Shown here piece after piece: positions 33,819-43,638 of a stretch of 64,000 bases of DNA. The notes under the pieces were generated by a model. The model worked only from the letters and a program-made list of their open reading frames with translations, was not told the origin of the DNA and made no database searches. The position numbers and the translations under genes were made by a program. Location of the stretch: positions 248,001 through 312,000 of the forward strand of contig JAPEHQ010000004.1 of NCBI GenBank assembly GCA_027405735.1, written 5' to 3'. Origin of the DNA: Mucor racemosus (Eukaryota; Mucoromycota; Mucoromycetes; Mucorales; Mucoraceae). Each line of letters opens with the position of its first letter. Within the stretch, counting starts at the first letter, position 1.

Positions 33819-36800
33819 TTAAGCTTGTTGTGGAGACAACGTTTCTTGATTTGTAGCTTTAGAATTAGGCTTCTTGTTGGGATGTCGACGATTTACAGTA
33901 GGTCCTGCGTGCTTTCGACGACGATTCAACTTGCGTTTATTAACTGTATTAGGTAGCGGCGCACCTAGTTTAGTTGGATTGATTCTTGCCCAATAATCAC
34001 GAATAGGTTTCTTAGAGTCAAAGTCGGATTCGCGCTGCCATGTATCATCTGACTTCTGGTATCCTACCCAATTTGTGCGATAGAACATTTCACCAGTGTC
34101 TTTGTCGATACGATGGTTAACGATAGCCTGTACTTCATAATGACGATCTTTGAACCCGTGTGTGAGATGGTTATCTGAAGAATCTATGACTCGTATATGT
34201 TGAGTAGCTACATCTCGAGATAAAAGTTCACCTGTTAAATCTGCTAATACATAGCTGCCATGTCTAGTATAGTTTTTTATTAGGTATGGTCCTAACCAGC
34301 GAGGGCTTAGTTTGGATGTGCGAAGTGGATTTACAATCATAACTTTTGAGTTGATTGGATACTTGTCGTATACAATTTTGTGAGTGCGTTCAAAAGTAGC
34401 ATGATCTTTTAATTGTGTTTCCTGGATTCGTTTGTGAATAGCAGGGATAACAATTTCCTTAACGTATTTTAATCGCTTGTCAATAATTTCAGTATTTGGA
34501 TTATTAATATCAATTGCAGGGGCAGGTGAATTCGAATAATCTTTGAAAAGATTTGGTGCACGATTAAACATGACAGAAAAAGGTTGAGATTTGTGCAGAC
34601 GAGCATACTGAATGTTCATGGCATATTGAATGACATCTAGATATAGATCCCATGATTCAGGTTCTGCTGCATCGTGCGTTAATGATTTGATAATAGCTCG
34701 TTTGCTAACACCCATAAATGATTCGACCAGGCTGTTGCCAGTAGGCGTGTATGGTAACGATGTTAGGCGATCAAGACCACTTAATTCGAGGAATTCTCGT
34801 ATGAAAGTTCCAACAAATTCATTAGCATTATCACTTGTTATACGAGCAGGCCATCCAAACAAAGAACAGACAGATAGCAAGGATCTAGCTACAGTCACTG
34901 GGCTCTTGTCAGGTAGTGCTCGCAATATAGTAAATCTGCTAAAATAATCAACAATAACTAAAATGTAATTATTGCCTGAAGTTGATGTAGTAGCGAAATC
35001 TCCTAAATCGACAGCAATGTGATCGAATACATTATCTGGTAATATACTTCGAGGTGGATGATATCCAACACTAAAAATTCCGTGTGATTGACAAGCATGA
35101 CAATCTTTTAAAACTCTAGTAATATCATCTCGCATGTGCGTCCAATGTACAGCATAATCATTGTGTAGAATTTTCTCAATAGCATTAATACCCACATGAC
35201 CTAACAAATGCACTTTCAGAATGAGTTCGATTCTCTCAGATTCTGGAGGTGTCATATAGTCAGCATATTTCATTGCTCGTGAAATGAGAATATTATGGTT
35301 GTGTGGTAATGTATCAGAATTTTTAATAGACGGACTATTGTTATTCGTTAATGAATTATCGTTGTGATCGTTTGATTTTGATGATGAAATAGCATTGTAA
35401 GTTGAAGCATCAAAAACGTCAATATCGTTATTCACAGGAGTGTGATAGTTAATATCATGTTTCGTAGGGAATGATGAATACTTAAAGTTGCTTTTCTTAA
35501 AGCGTTTTTTAAACAAGGTGTTGTTTTGCTTTTTAGGTTTGAGTAAAGATGAGTCACGGTTGTTTGTTTGTGTTAAAAGATCGGTGTCGCCACGTTTGTG
35601 GTTTCGTCGTTTTTCTTTTACAAAAATACTCGTGTTGTTGTATAAATTACCCCCCTCCAGTTTATTGTCATCTGGTGTATCAGTTGGAAATAAACGACTG
35701 AGAGCATCTGGTAAAATGTTACGCGATCCTGGAATATGAATGATGTCATAAGTATAATGAAAGAAGATAACTTCATACCATGTTAATAACATCATATTAG
35801 GAGTCGATTGAGTTTGCAACCAAACAAGACTACGGTGATCTGTATGTAAGATAAAAGGTATACCAAAAAGCCATTTGTGAAACTTTGTGAACATGTAGAC
35901 AATAGCTAACAGTTCGCGTTTAGTTGTGGAATAAGCCATTTCAGATTTGGATAATTTGCGACTAGCCATTGTGATATAGTGTACTGTGTTGTCTTTGATT
36001 TGATAGATAATACCACCAACAGCAGTAGCAGAAGCGTCTGTAGCAACATTTACTTTGTATCGAAAATCAATGGGGCTGAGTGCAGTTGAGGAAGCGAGAG
36101 CTTTTTGGAGATTGTAAAATGCAGTTGTATGAGTGTCATTCCAAATACTAGCAAGGCTTTTATGATTACGCAATTCATCCAAAGGAGCAGCAAGTGTACC
36201 GTAACCTGGAATAGCACTACGAAAATAGTTGGTAAATCCAAGATAACGCATGATATCTTTGCCAGTTTTGGGAAGCGGCCATGTATGAAAGTTTGTCAAT
36301 TTACGGGAATCAGGTACCAAGCGATTATGGATAATGCTCCAACCAAGGACATGTACACTGCGTTGAGCAAAGACAATTTTGTCCGGGTTAATTTGGAGAT
36401 TTGCGTTAGTCAAACGTCGAATCACTTCTGCAAGTAATTGCGTATGTTCTTCAAGTGAATCGTTAAAACTTAGCACACCAATATCGTCGACATAGAGACA
36501 AACATGTTCTCGCATGTCGGAGAATAAATTTGAAAGACAGCGTGACGTTAAATTGCCAATAAAGGAAATCCCGAAACAAACTTTGCGCCACATATATTGC
36601 TGATTGGTAAATGGACACGAGAAACTCAACTTAAATCGAAAGCGTCTGTCCACTAAAAAACTAGTGAAAAAACTCTTTACGTCGATGGAACTTATTATCT
36701 TTGCAGCACTGAAGCGTTGATGAATGTCATCGATGCGTGGCATTTGATATTTATCCGTACTGACGAGGATTTGGTTGAATAAACGAACATCAGCGACAAT

Positions 36801-39419
36801 TCGAGGTTTATCGAAAGAATATACACCAGCAGAATTCTTTTTAGCGACGACTAAAAGTGGGTGATTCCATCCAGTATGACTAGGACTTCGTTCAATCACA
36901 CCATCCTTCTGCCATTGATCAAGTTGTGCTAGTACTGCTTCTTTGTAGACAATTGGTACCGGATATGGAGCACGATAAGCAATTTTGTTAGGTATCGTTT
37001 CCAATTGGACAATAGCGCCTGGAAGGTTACAGTAAGTAGAAGCAAGATCAATGTTAGCATTTTCTTTCAATAAAGGTTCAATTTGTGCGTAAGCGAGATT
37101 TCGTTCAGTTGGGGATCCATAAGGATCGTTGTTGGGTTCAACATCGGGATCAATGGGTGAAGGAAGTTCAGGACCAGTGTATTCAAACCATGATGATGTG
37201 AGACCTGTAATGCCAATATTCAATTGAGACATGATGTCTAGTCCAAGAAGTATTGGGCAATCGTTTGAGTCAGTGTAAAAGTCAAATATTTCAAATTTAT
37301 GTTTAAAATTTCGTTTATTATAAAAGATATTTAAGTAACATGAGCCTATTCTAGGTTTAGTTGTCGAAGTGTGTCCTAATTGAATATGCCCATCAGTGGA
37401 TAGATCGATATGGATACCCAAAGATTTAGCAAATTGAGGAGCGCAAATAGAGAATGTACAACCAGTATCTAGTACACCATACACTTTGTAGGATTCTACG
37501 ATTAAAGGTACGAGGAGTGAGTTAGATTTGTTAATAGGTAAATTTGAGAATTCGTTTAACTTACATTTGTGTGCTTCGGTTGCAACAACGACATCGACAT
37601 CCATAGCATCGTCAGAAGCAGATGTAGATTGGGTTGTAGTAGCAGACGCAGAGTTAGCAGCAGTAGTAGTAGTAGTGTCACTAGTTGCACTAGGGGCAAC
37701 TGTATTAGTAACAGCAGATGAAGGAGTACCAGGAGTACTAGGAGCAGCATCAGTACCAGAGGTACCTTTGGCACCATCCAAAGCTTTGGATGACAATGTA
37801 GCAATGTAAGCAGCGTAGGCGTTACAGTCGCTAGTGTTGTGTGATTTACGCTTGTGGTAAACGCAAAACTTTGAACTCTTGGTACCAGTAACTTTGGCAG
37901 GAGACGAGGCACTAGTAGCAGCAGAAGCAGGTGTAACAGTGGATGTTTTATCCTGTTCAACTGTGGCAGGTTCAGAATCACTGATACGCATCATTCCGAA
38001 ACGACGTTCAGGAGTCTTGGGAGATTCACCAGTACGAGTTGCAGTGTTACATACGTGACCATAAACGTAATTGGGAGCACCACAATCACGACAAGATGGT
38101 CTAGTTGTCTTGAATGGGCGACCAGTAGTTTGAGGTGAGGAAGATGGAGTACTAGTGGAAGCAGCAGGCACTTGTTCAGCGAGCTTAGCAGCGTAGGCTT
38201 GACACTCAGAGGTATTATGGCCTTTGCTTTTGTGATAATCACAAAATCTACCAGAGATACCAGCACTTTTCTTCATGTTAGGCTTGCTGATCTTGGATGC
38301 AGCTGCACCTTGAATTGGGATGGATGAATGAGAGTTGTCAACAGCAGAAGTAGAGGCCCATTTTGAGGCTTTGGTACCCTTTTCATGCTTAACTACTTCT
38401 TTACGGCTCATAGCGGCAGCCGCTTCAGAAGGAGTCATAGACGCCAACAAATCTCTTGCAGTGCGAATAATGAAATCGACACTGACATCACCATGAGCTT
38501 CTTTGCTTTGGCGAACGATATTAACTTGACTGCGCAGAGGTTGAGGCAAAGCTAACATAAATCGAGACACCAGCAAAAAAGGAGGAGGCACTTGATCAAA
38601 AGCACGACGACGAAGATCATTGAACCTGTCAACAAATGAATCGAGAGTTTCCTCGGGATTCAATGAGATGTCAACAAGATCTGACGTACACTTTTGACGA
38701 TCGTCAAGAACACTTAAGCCATATCTAGCCTTGAATGAAGCCTTGAATTCGGCCCATGTAGGTTGTTTAGAATTGGCTACGAATGATTGGTACCATGTTC
38801 TTTGAGTAGGACTCAGCATAGGAGGAACAAGGCGGCCAAATTCGGCATCAAAGTCAAGATTATAAGCGAACATTACATCTTGGAACTTTGTCAAGCAAGC
38901 GTCGACGTCGACAAAGATAGTGTTTCTTTCATCGAATACAGAGCCTTCCCATTGGAAATGAGGCAAGTTGTTAGGGCAAACAACTTTTGATGCAGGAACA
39001 GATCTGGGACTCGTAGATTGTACGTTACTGGTGGCATTGGATGCACGCAGATGATTGAGTAAATCAATACTAGTACGAATCGTAGTCGAGAGATCTTGGA
39101 GTTCACGAACAGCAATCTGACGAGCTTCACCATGAAGGGATGATACCTTAGCGGAGGCAAGGGTAGCATCAATGGTTAATTGATTGATAGTTCGATGAAG
39201 TTGCAGTAATTGACCAGGGTTGGAAATACTGACAACTGAAGACATCGTATCAGAATCAACGTCCATGTCAGATGCACCAATGTCTGATTGGGAATTGACC
39301 CCAGTAGCGCAGGTATCACTTTCAGTAGCAGGAGGAGCAGAGGAATTGAGAGAATCATTTGGGATAGTAACCAAAGGAGATTCGGAGAGAGCAGGAGTAG
39401 ATTGTTGTTGATGGACCAT
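33819..39419 (-). CDS. Gag-Pol polyprotein of a Ty3/Gypsy chromovirus
   Basis: One intact ORF of 1866 residues, no frameshift or stop between gag and pol. In order: disordered N-terminus; Gag-like helical domain (about 140-350); two C-x2-H-x4-H-x4-C zinc knuckles (CDYHKSKGHNTSEC near 392, CVYHKRKSHNTSDC near 519) flanking a CRDCG...HVC cluster; aspartic protease with LDTGC (about 650); reverse transcriptase with YVDDIG (about 976); RNase H starting VATDASATAVGG (about 1126); integrase zinc domain H-x4-H...C-x2-C (about 1400-1440) and catalytic core D...SDNANEF...VESF. The C-terminal chromodomain, around EVQAIVNHRID...YRTNWVGYQKSDDTW (about 1757-1810), can direct integration to marked chromatin. 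Protease-RT-RNaseH-integrase order and the chromodomain define a chromovirus. Antisense ORFs in this span are shadows. Confidence 0.96.
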   Translation of the reverse strand: MVHQQQSTPALSESPLVTIPNDSLNSSAPPATESDTCATGVNSQSDIGASDMDVDSDTMSSVVSISNPGQLLQLHRTINQLTIDATLASAKVSSLHGEARQIAVRELQDLSTTIRTSIDLLNHLRASNATSNVQSTSPRSVPASKVVCPNNLPHFQWEGSVFDERNTIFVDVDACLTKFQDVMFAYNLDFDAEFGRLVPPMLSPTQRTWYQSFVANSKQPTWAEFKASFKARYGLSVLDDRQKCTSDLVDISLNPEETLDSFVDRFNDLRRRAFDQVPPPFLLVSRFMLALPQPLRSQVNIVRQSKEAHGDVSVDFIIRTARDLLASMTPSEAAAAMSRKEVVKHEKGTKASKWASTSAVDNSHSSIPIQGAAASKISKPNMKKSAGISGRFCDYHKSKGHNTSECQAYAAKLAEQVPAASTSTPSSSPQTTGRPFKTTRPSCRDCGAPNYVYGHVCNTATRTGESPKTPERRFGMMRISDSEPATVEQDKTSTVTPASAATSASSPAKVTGTKSSKFCVYHKRKSHNTSDCNAYAAYIATLSSKALDGAKGTSGTDAAPSTPGTPSSAVTNTVAPSATSDTTTTTAANSASATTTQSTSASDDAMDVDVVVATEAHKCKLNEFSNLPINKSNSLLVPLIVESYKVYGVLDTGCTFSICAPQFAKSLGIHIDLSTDGHIQLGHTSTTKPRIGSCYLNIFYNKRNFKHKFEIFDFYTDSNDCPILLGLDIMSQLNIGITGLTSSWFEYTGPELPSPIDPDVEPNNDPYGSPTERNLAYAQIEPLLKENANIDLASTYCNLPGAIVQLETIPNKIAYRAPYPVPIVYKEAVLAQLDQWQKDGVIERSPSHTGWNHPLLVVAKKNSAGVYSFDKPRIVADVRLFNQILVSTDKYQMPRIDDIHQRFSAAKIISSIDVKSFFTSFLVDRRFRFKLSFSCPFTNQQYMWRKVCFGISFIGNLTSRCLSNLFSDMREHVCLYVDDIGVLSFNDSLEEHTQLLAEVIRRLTNANLQINPDKIVFAQRSVHVLGWSIIHNRLVPDSRKLTNFHTWPLPKTGKDIMRYLGFTNYFRSAIPGYGTLAAPLDELRNHKSLASIWNDTHTTAFYNLQKALASSTALSPIDFRYKVNVATDASATAVGGIIYQIKDNTVHYITMASRKLSKSEMAYSTTKRELLAIVYMFTKFHKWLFGIPFILHTDHRSLVWLQTQSTPNMMLLTWYEVIFFHYTYDIIHIPGSRNILPDALSRLFPTDTPDDNKLEGGNLYNNTSIFVKEKRRNHKRGDTDLLTQTNNRDSSLLKPKKQNNTLFKKRFKKSNFKYSSFPTKHDINYHTPVNNDIDVFDASTYNAISSSKSNDHNDNSLTNNNSPSIKNSDTLPHNHNILISRAMKYADYMTPPESERIELILKVHLLGHVGINAIEKILHNDYAVHWTHMRDDITRVLKDCHACQSHGIFSVGYHPPRSILPDNVFDHIAVDLGDFATTSTSGNNYILVIVDYFSRFTILRALPDKSPVTVARSLLSVCSLFGWPARITSDNANEFVGTFIREFLELSGLDRLTSLPYTPTGNSLVESFMGVSKRAIIKSLTHDAAEPESWDLYLDVIQYAMNIQYARLHKSQPFSVMFNRAPNLFKDYSNSPAPAIDINNPNTEIIDKRLKYVKEIVIPAIHKRIQETQLKDHATFERTHKIVYDKYPINSKVMIVNPLRTSKLSPRWLGPYLIKNYTRHGSYVLADLTGELLSRDVATQHIRVIDSSDNHLTHGFKDRHYEVQAIVNHRIDKDTGEMFYRTNWVGYQKSDDTWQRESDFDSKKPIRDYWARINPTKLGAPLPNTVNKRKLNRRRKHAGPTVNRRHPNKKPNSKATNQETLSPQQA

Positions 39420-39466
39420 ATTGATAAACGATAGCGAGGACAGGAATTAAATTTGATTAAAAAAAA

Positions 39467-39995
39467 TGTCGTATATTTTCAGGATTGATAAATATTACTT
39501 AAAAAAGAATACAATTATAAAAGAATGAGTAATTAATCAGTTCTTCAACTGTATAATAAAAACAAGATATCGTTTATTTAGATGTAAAAGTATGGCCTTT
39601 TATATTGATTAGACATTGAGATCCTGAGATGTAATTTAAGGCACTATTGAACTATTGGATCTGTTTGATAGTAATCTATGGATTGAAATGGATCAATCAT
39701 AATTTAACCGTTCTTGCAGAGCTTGTGAGTTGTGTTGTTTCAATGCTGCGCTAAATATGCTTGGATGTTGATTTGATAACTACTTGATTGGTTAACTGCT
39801 GGGATGAAATAATGTGGTGTCATAATTGAGGTCCAAGCGTTCTTGGTAATTACTGGATTAAACTTGGTACGCTAGGAGTTTCTTATATCCGATATCAAGA
39901 CTTGCACTTCAATACATGTCGTAGTCAATAGATTGTAAGATGTATTGATACTGTAGAAGGTGATAATGTATGATACTAGTAGGTGGAATACAACA
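39467..39995 (-). repeat. 5' LTR of the chromovirus
   Basis: 529 bp, identical in length and apparently in sequence to 32945-33473. In element orientation the internal region begins directly after it at 39466 with T7. Confidence 0.96.
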
Positions 39996-40000
39996 CTTGT
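39996..40000. repeat. Target-site duplication of the LTR retrotransposon, right
   Basis: CTTGT, matching 32940-32944. Confidence 0.9.
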
Positions 40001-40215
40001 TTTAAACCGCTTTTTAACATACCTGAGTTTGAAAAACATCTGAACACTTTTATTTTTTGTTCTTTTTTGACAGTTTTATAATAGATTTCAAAATATTCCT
40101 TAAATTGGGTAGCATTTTTTTTTACATCCATGTCATCAATCTCATTGAGCTTTCTCGGTCCCAATTTAGTTTTTTTAAAAATATTGATTTTTCATCGAAA
40201 TATCCTCAAAAATGT
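40001..40215 (+). repeat. Old AT-rich repeat family, interrupted copy, right part
   Basis: Continues the copy broken at 32939: ACTTTTATTTTTTGTTC, TAGATTTCAAAATATTCCTTAAATTG, CATCAATCTCATTGAGCT and CCCAATTTAGTTT align with 31820-32000. Confidence 0.65.
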
Positions 40216-40984
40216 GTACAAAGTGGTACTCTCGTTTCTAGCTTCAATTTTTCCCTTATATATCCTCATCCCAAATTCTGAAATTGGAAAAAAAATTGAC
40301 AAAATTCCTGTTTTCTCAACGAAAAATGCAGCTAGAAGGCTCAACAATAGTTTAATCGATAGATTATTTTGCTGCGTATTTTATTCATTATTCATATTTA
40401 AAACATGCTTATAAAAAGTGACGTATATCTTCAAAAAATCTCCAAAATTTTAATCATTTTTTACGCAAATTTTAATGCGAACCATTTGTCGAACTTTTAT
40501 TTAGATGGATGCAGAATCCAAAACTCTACAAAGACTATTTAATACGCTAGGTCGACTTTGCAGTTCATGAGCCATTAAACGATTTTGCATTTTGAATCAT
40601 TTTTTGATTGATTTTACAAATGGATTTTGGAACTCCGTTTTTATATGTTCCAAGCTGTAATGTAAACTATTATTTTAATTATGTCGACAAAAAATTGGCA
40701 TTTTTCGCTGAAACAAAAAATGCAGAATAGCTTTCAGTTGGATCTATCTTGTGGACACAAAAAATTAGCATTTCAATTTAAGTCCTTCATTTTTACTATG
40801 GATTTTAGGCGAATGTTAGGTCAATATTAGGCCAGTGCATTTATATCTTGATATTAACTTTTTTATTTTCGGCCGAGTTTCAATGGCCTATACATTAAAG
40901 ATATACCTATAAAAAAGTTATGTAATTCAACTCAATATTGGGCCGGCAAAGACATTTAAAAACCATTTAAAAATCACTTGAACC
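40216..40984. other. Intergenic, AT-rich
   Basis: No gene is seen; low-complexity sequence that may include further decayed repeat. One modestly GC-richer patch (GGGCCGGCAAAG) lies near 40942. Confidence 0.5.
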
Positions 40985-41449
40985 CTACTTTTTTACAACC
41001 TTTAAAATCGACAGCAAAAGCCATATACAGTAGCTCATTATCGGATCGGCTTCAATTGTATCAGCATACCAATCAGAATGGTCCATTCCAATTAAATTTG
41101 CCAGGTTGTCTTTCCAATTGTCTTGTAATTCAACGTTCTGCATGCGGAACGTTCTTTCAAAAGCCTTAAAATATTGGTTGACTGTTACGAATGCGTCTGC
41201 GGTATCCTTCATATCGTCACTCAAGATCTTGAACTTGGGTAAGTCCTTTACCATGGCGAGTTTTTTTCTTGCAGGCTTCACAGAGGAGGCAGAGAAAGAG
41301 GAGCCATTTTCTTCTTCACCTTCATCGATTGGGGTAACCGTAATAGGTTCATTCAGACCTTCAATAGGAACATCTTCCTGATATTGTTGTTTAGGTAAAT
41401 CTGTAGAGATACCAAAAGTGAATTGTTCGTTTTGAGGGGAGTTTGACAT
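40985..41449 (-). pseudogene. Truncated Gag-like ORF
   Basis: Open frame of 154 residues from ATG at 41449 (MSNSPQNEQFTFGIS) ending ILKVVKK. An acidic N-terminal region (PIDEGEEENGSS) is followed by a helical segment LPKFKILSDDMKDTADAF...VNQYFKAFERTFRMQNVELQDNW...LIGMDHSDWYADTIEAD. The spacing of aromatic and acidic residues resembles the start of retroelement Gag capsid domains, and the frame then runs into short hydrophobic nonsense-like sequence. I read it as the N-terminal part of a dead Gag gene, unrelated in sequence to the Gag of the intact element; it could instead be a small host gene of unknown function. Confidence 0.4.
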
Positions 41450-43368
41450 GATATAATTCACGTAAAAAAATGTTGTAAATGTATGTAATAAAGAAAAATA
41501 AGTACGTGAGAATTGGTCAATCTTTATTAAATATAAAAAACGAGATGGGGAAATCAAATGAAGGGTGAATGTCTACTGCTATTTATATTTGATTTAAGGA
41601 TTGCTTACACACCTGTCTAGAACAGTGTTCTCATACTAAAATTTAGTGTCAATCCTCACTTATGCTAATGTAATTATATTCAGATATAGATGATCAGTCT
41701 AAAGTCTTTAGTTGCTCTTGGCAACACTAATTATTAATATTCTTTACTTTCTACCTTTTATTGTAAGTCTAGATTATCAGAACTTAGCTTATGTGATTAT
41801 CAGGGTAATCATTTACAGTGTTTATATGACACATATGCTAAATATGTTAAGGCATAGTTTATTGTCATATTTAAACTACGATTTAAGGTACATTTATATA
41901 TGCAAATACAACACGTTTTTCAACTATTTTGTATGGGTTATTTCAGATATTCTTTGAAAATTTTTATAAAATCAAAAAATGGCTCAACATCGAATTTTGA
42001 AGTTGCACTTGATGCGCAGCAAATATGCAAATATATAACATATCTTAATTTCGTTAGTTTAAAACTGTTTTTGAAGGATCTCAGCATGCATTTTAAAGAG
42101 AAACCTCTCTTCCTCTGCTTAAAAAAAATAAAGCAAATGGAAAAATGTGTGAAATCAATGAATATTGATCCAAATGGGCTGAAATTTTCAAAATAATTAC
42201 TACAGCTGTAACAGTATTTAGAATTAACATTTTAGTGTTCTATTGTTTTGCTGGTTAAATTATAGAAATCAAGTGCCTACTTATTGTCCACTTTTTTAGG
42301 CTATTCTAAATTAAACAAATTTCCAGAAAAAATATGCCTACAGTTTGTCAATGAATCCGCTACGTTTGATAGAAAATAGTAGAAACCAAAGGGTATGGCA
42401 TATCTTTAATACAAAACGTGAAAAAAAATACATTATAGTTGAAATGTTTAAAAGCTCATTTTGACATTATGTAGCATATATATCATATAGAATTAATTAT
42501 CTTAAAATAAGACAAGTTTTTACCACTAGAAAAATAATTGTAAATGCTATATGAGGTGATAAGTTATCGTAATACCCTGGTTAATAAGAATGTGCTTTCT
42601 TTTTAATATCTCATCATATGTTTTTAGTTTTTTATGTTTTTCAACACGTTAACTAAAACTTCGCATGTTAGTGTTGATCAAGTATTACAGAAATTCAAGA
42701 GTGTTAACAATTTTAGCAAGGTTTTTTTTAGAAAGCACATTAGGATATACGTGACGAATTATGGTCTCTAATACATTTCGTTCCACTAATTACATATATT
42801 TAAATCTCGTATTTGTATTTGGCACCAATGTGAGATACAAGTTATGTATATGGCTGATACAAAATTGACCAAATTCAGTATTGGACATGAAGCGATTGGG
42901 ATTGTAAGATCATTTTTAACACAGACAGATCTAAATATATGTATATTTCTTTCTCAAGATACAGTACGTCGAATTTGAGATGAAGATGCATGATGAACTT
43001 GATTTATCCCTTGCCCAGGCTTAAAAAAATGCATCCTAAAATTATTGATTTATAAAGGAATTATATTTAATTTATCAACTGCAGAAGCAGCGGGTTATTT
43101 ACTAATGATTAAAAAAAGATTATGCTTAACATTCAAATTATATTGTGCATCAAGATAAGTTTTTCTTTTAGATTTAGCATTATTACAAAGTAGTAAAGCA
43201 CTAATAATATTAATTTCTTTGTCCATTCTTCATTATGCACTTGCCTGTATACTTTCGGGTCCCAAAATAGGAACAGGTCGTTTATACTATTTCTGTCAAC
43301 TTCAATTGCTTACGCGCTCCTTCTCTTTCTCTCTTTTCTTTTTCTTTTTTATGATAATCAAATAATTT
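41450..43368. other. Intergenic, AT-rich
   Basis: About 1.9 kb with no supportable gene. Short open frames at 41712-42196 have no motif. The region just before 43369 is CT-rich (TTCTCTTTCTCTCTTTTC), a common fungal core-promoter feature. Confidence 0.5.
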
Positions 43369-43582
43369 ATGTTATGCACCAACGAGAATAAAATGACAGA
43401 ACTTGAGATATCTATAAATGATTATTGGAAGAATGCATTGAAATCAGCTGAAGCTACATTAGCTATGCTTTCGGCATTGGAAGGAAAGAATGTTCAAGGA
43501 GTGGACAAAGCTATTGAATCTCTTCGCGACCTCGTAGCTGGTGGTGAGGACTTTGATAAAGTGAAGTCGCAACAGCAGCAGC

Positions 43583-43638
<56 letters not shown>

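Larger units (their letters stand above)
32945..39995 (-). mobile_element. Complete Ty3/Gypsy chromovirus (LTR retrotransposon)
   Basis: A 7051-bp element in minus orientation: 529-bp LTRs at both ends (TG...CA), a CTTGT target duplication, a polypurine tract next to the 3' LTR, and one uninterrupted Gag-Pol ORF with a C-terminal chromodomain. By eye the two LTRs are identical, so insertion was recent and the element may still be active. No clear tRNA primer-binding site follows the 5' LTR; the sequence there (minus strand) is T7 then AATCAAATTTAATTCC. It is inserted inside a copy of an older AT-rich repeat. It is a fungal genomic element, not a virus of animals or crops. Confidence 0.97.

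Noticed and set aside
37528..38266. Leu- and Val-rich ORFs inside the retrotransposon
   Set aside because: Other-frame shadows of the Ser/Thr/Ala-rich Gag segment.
42849..43025. Possible two-exon remnant (MADTKLTKFSIGHEAIG / YVEFEMKMHDELDL)
   Set aside because: A splice pair can be imagined, but there is no further exon or recognisable domain.
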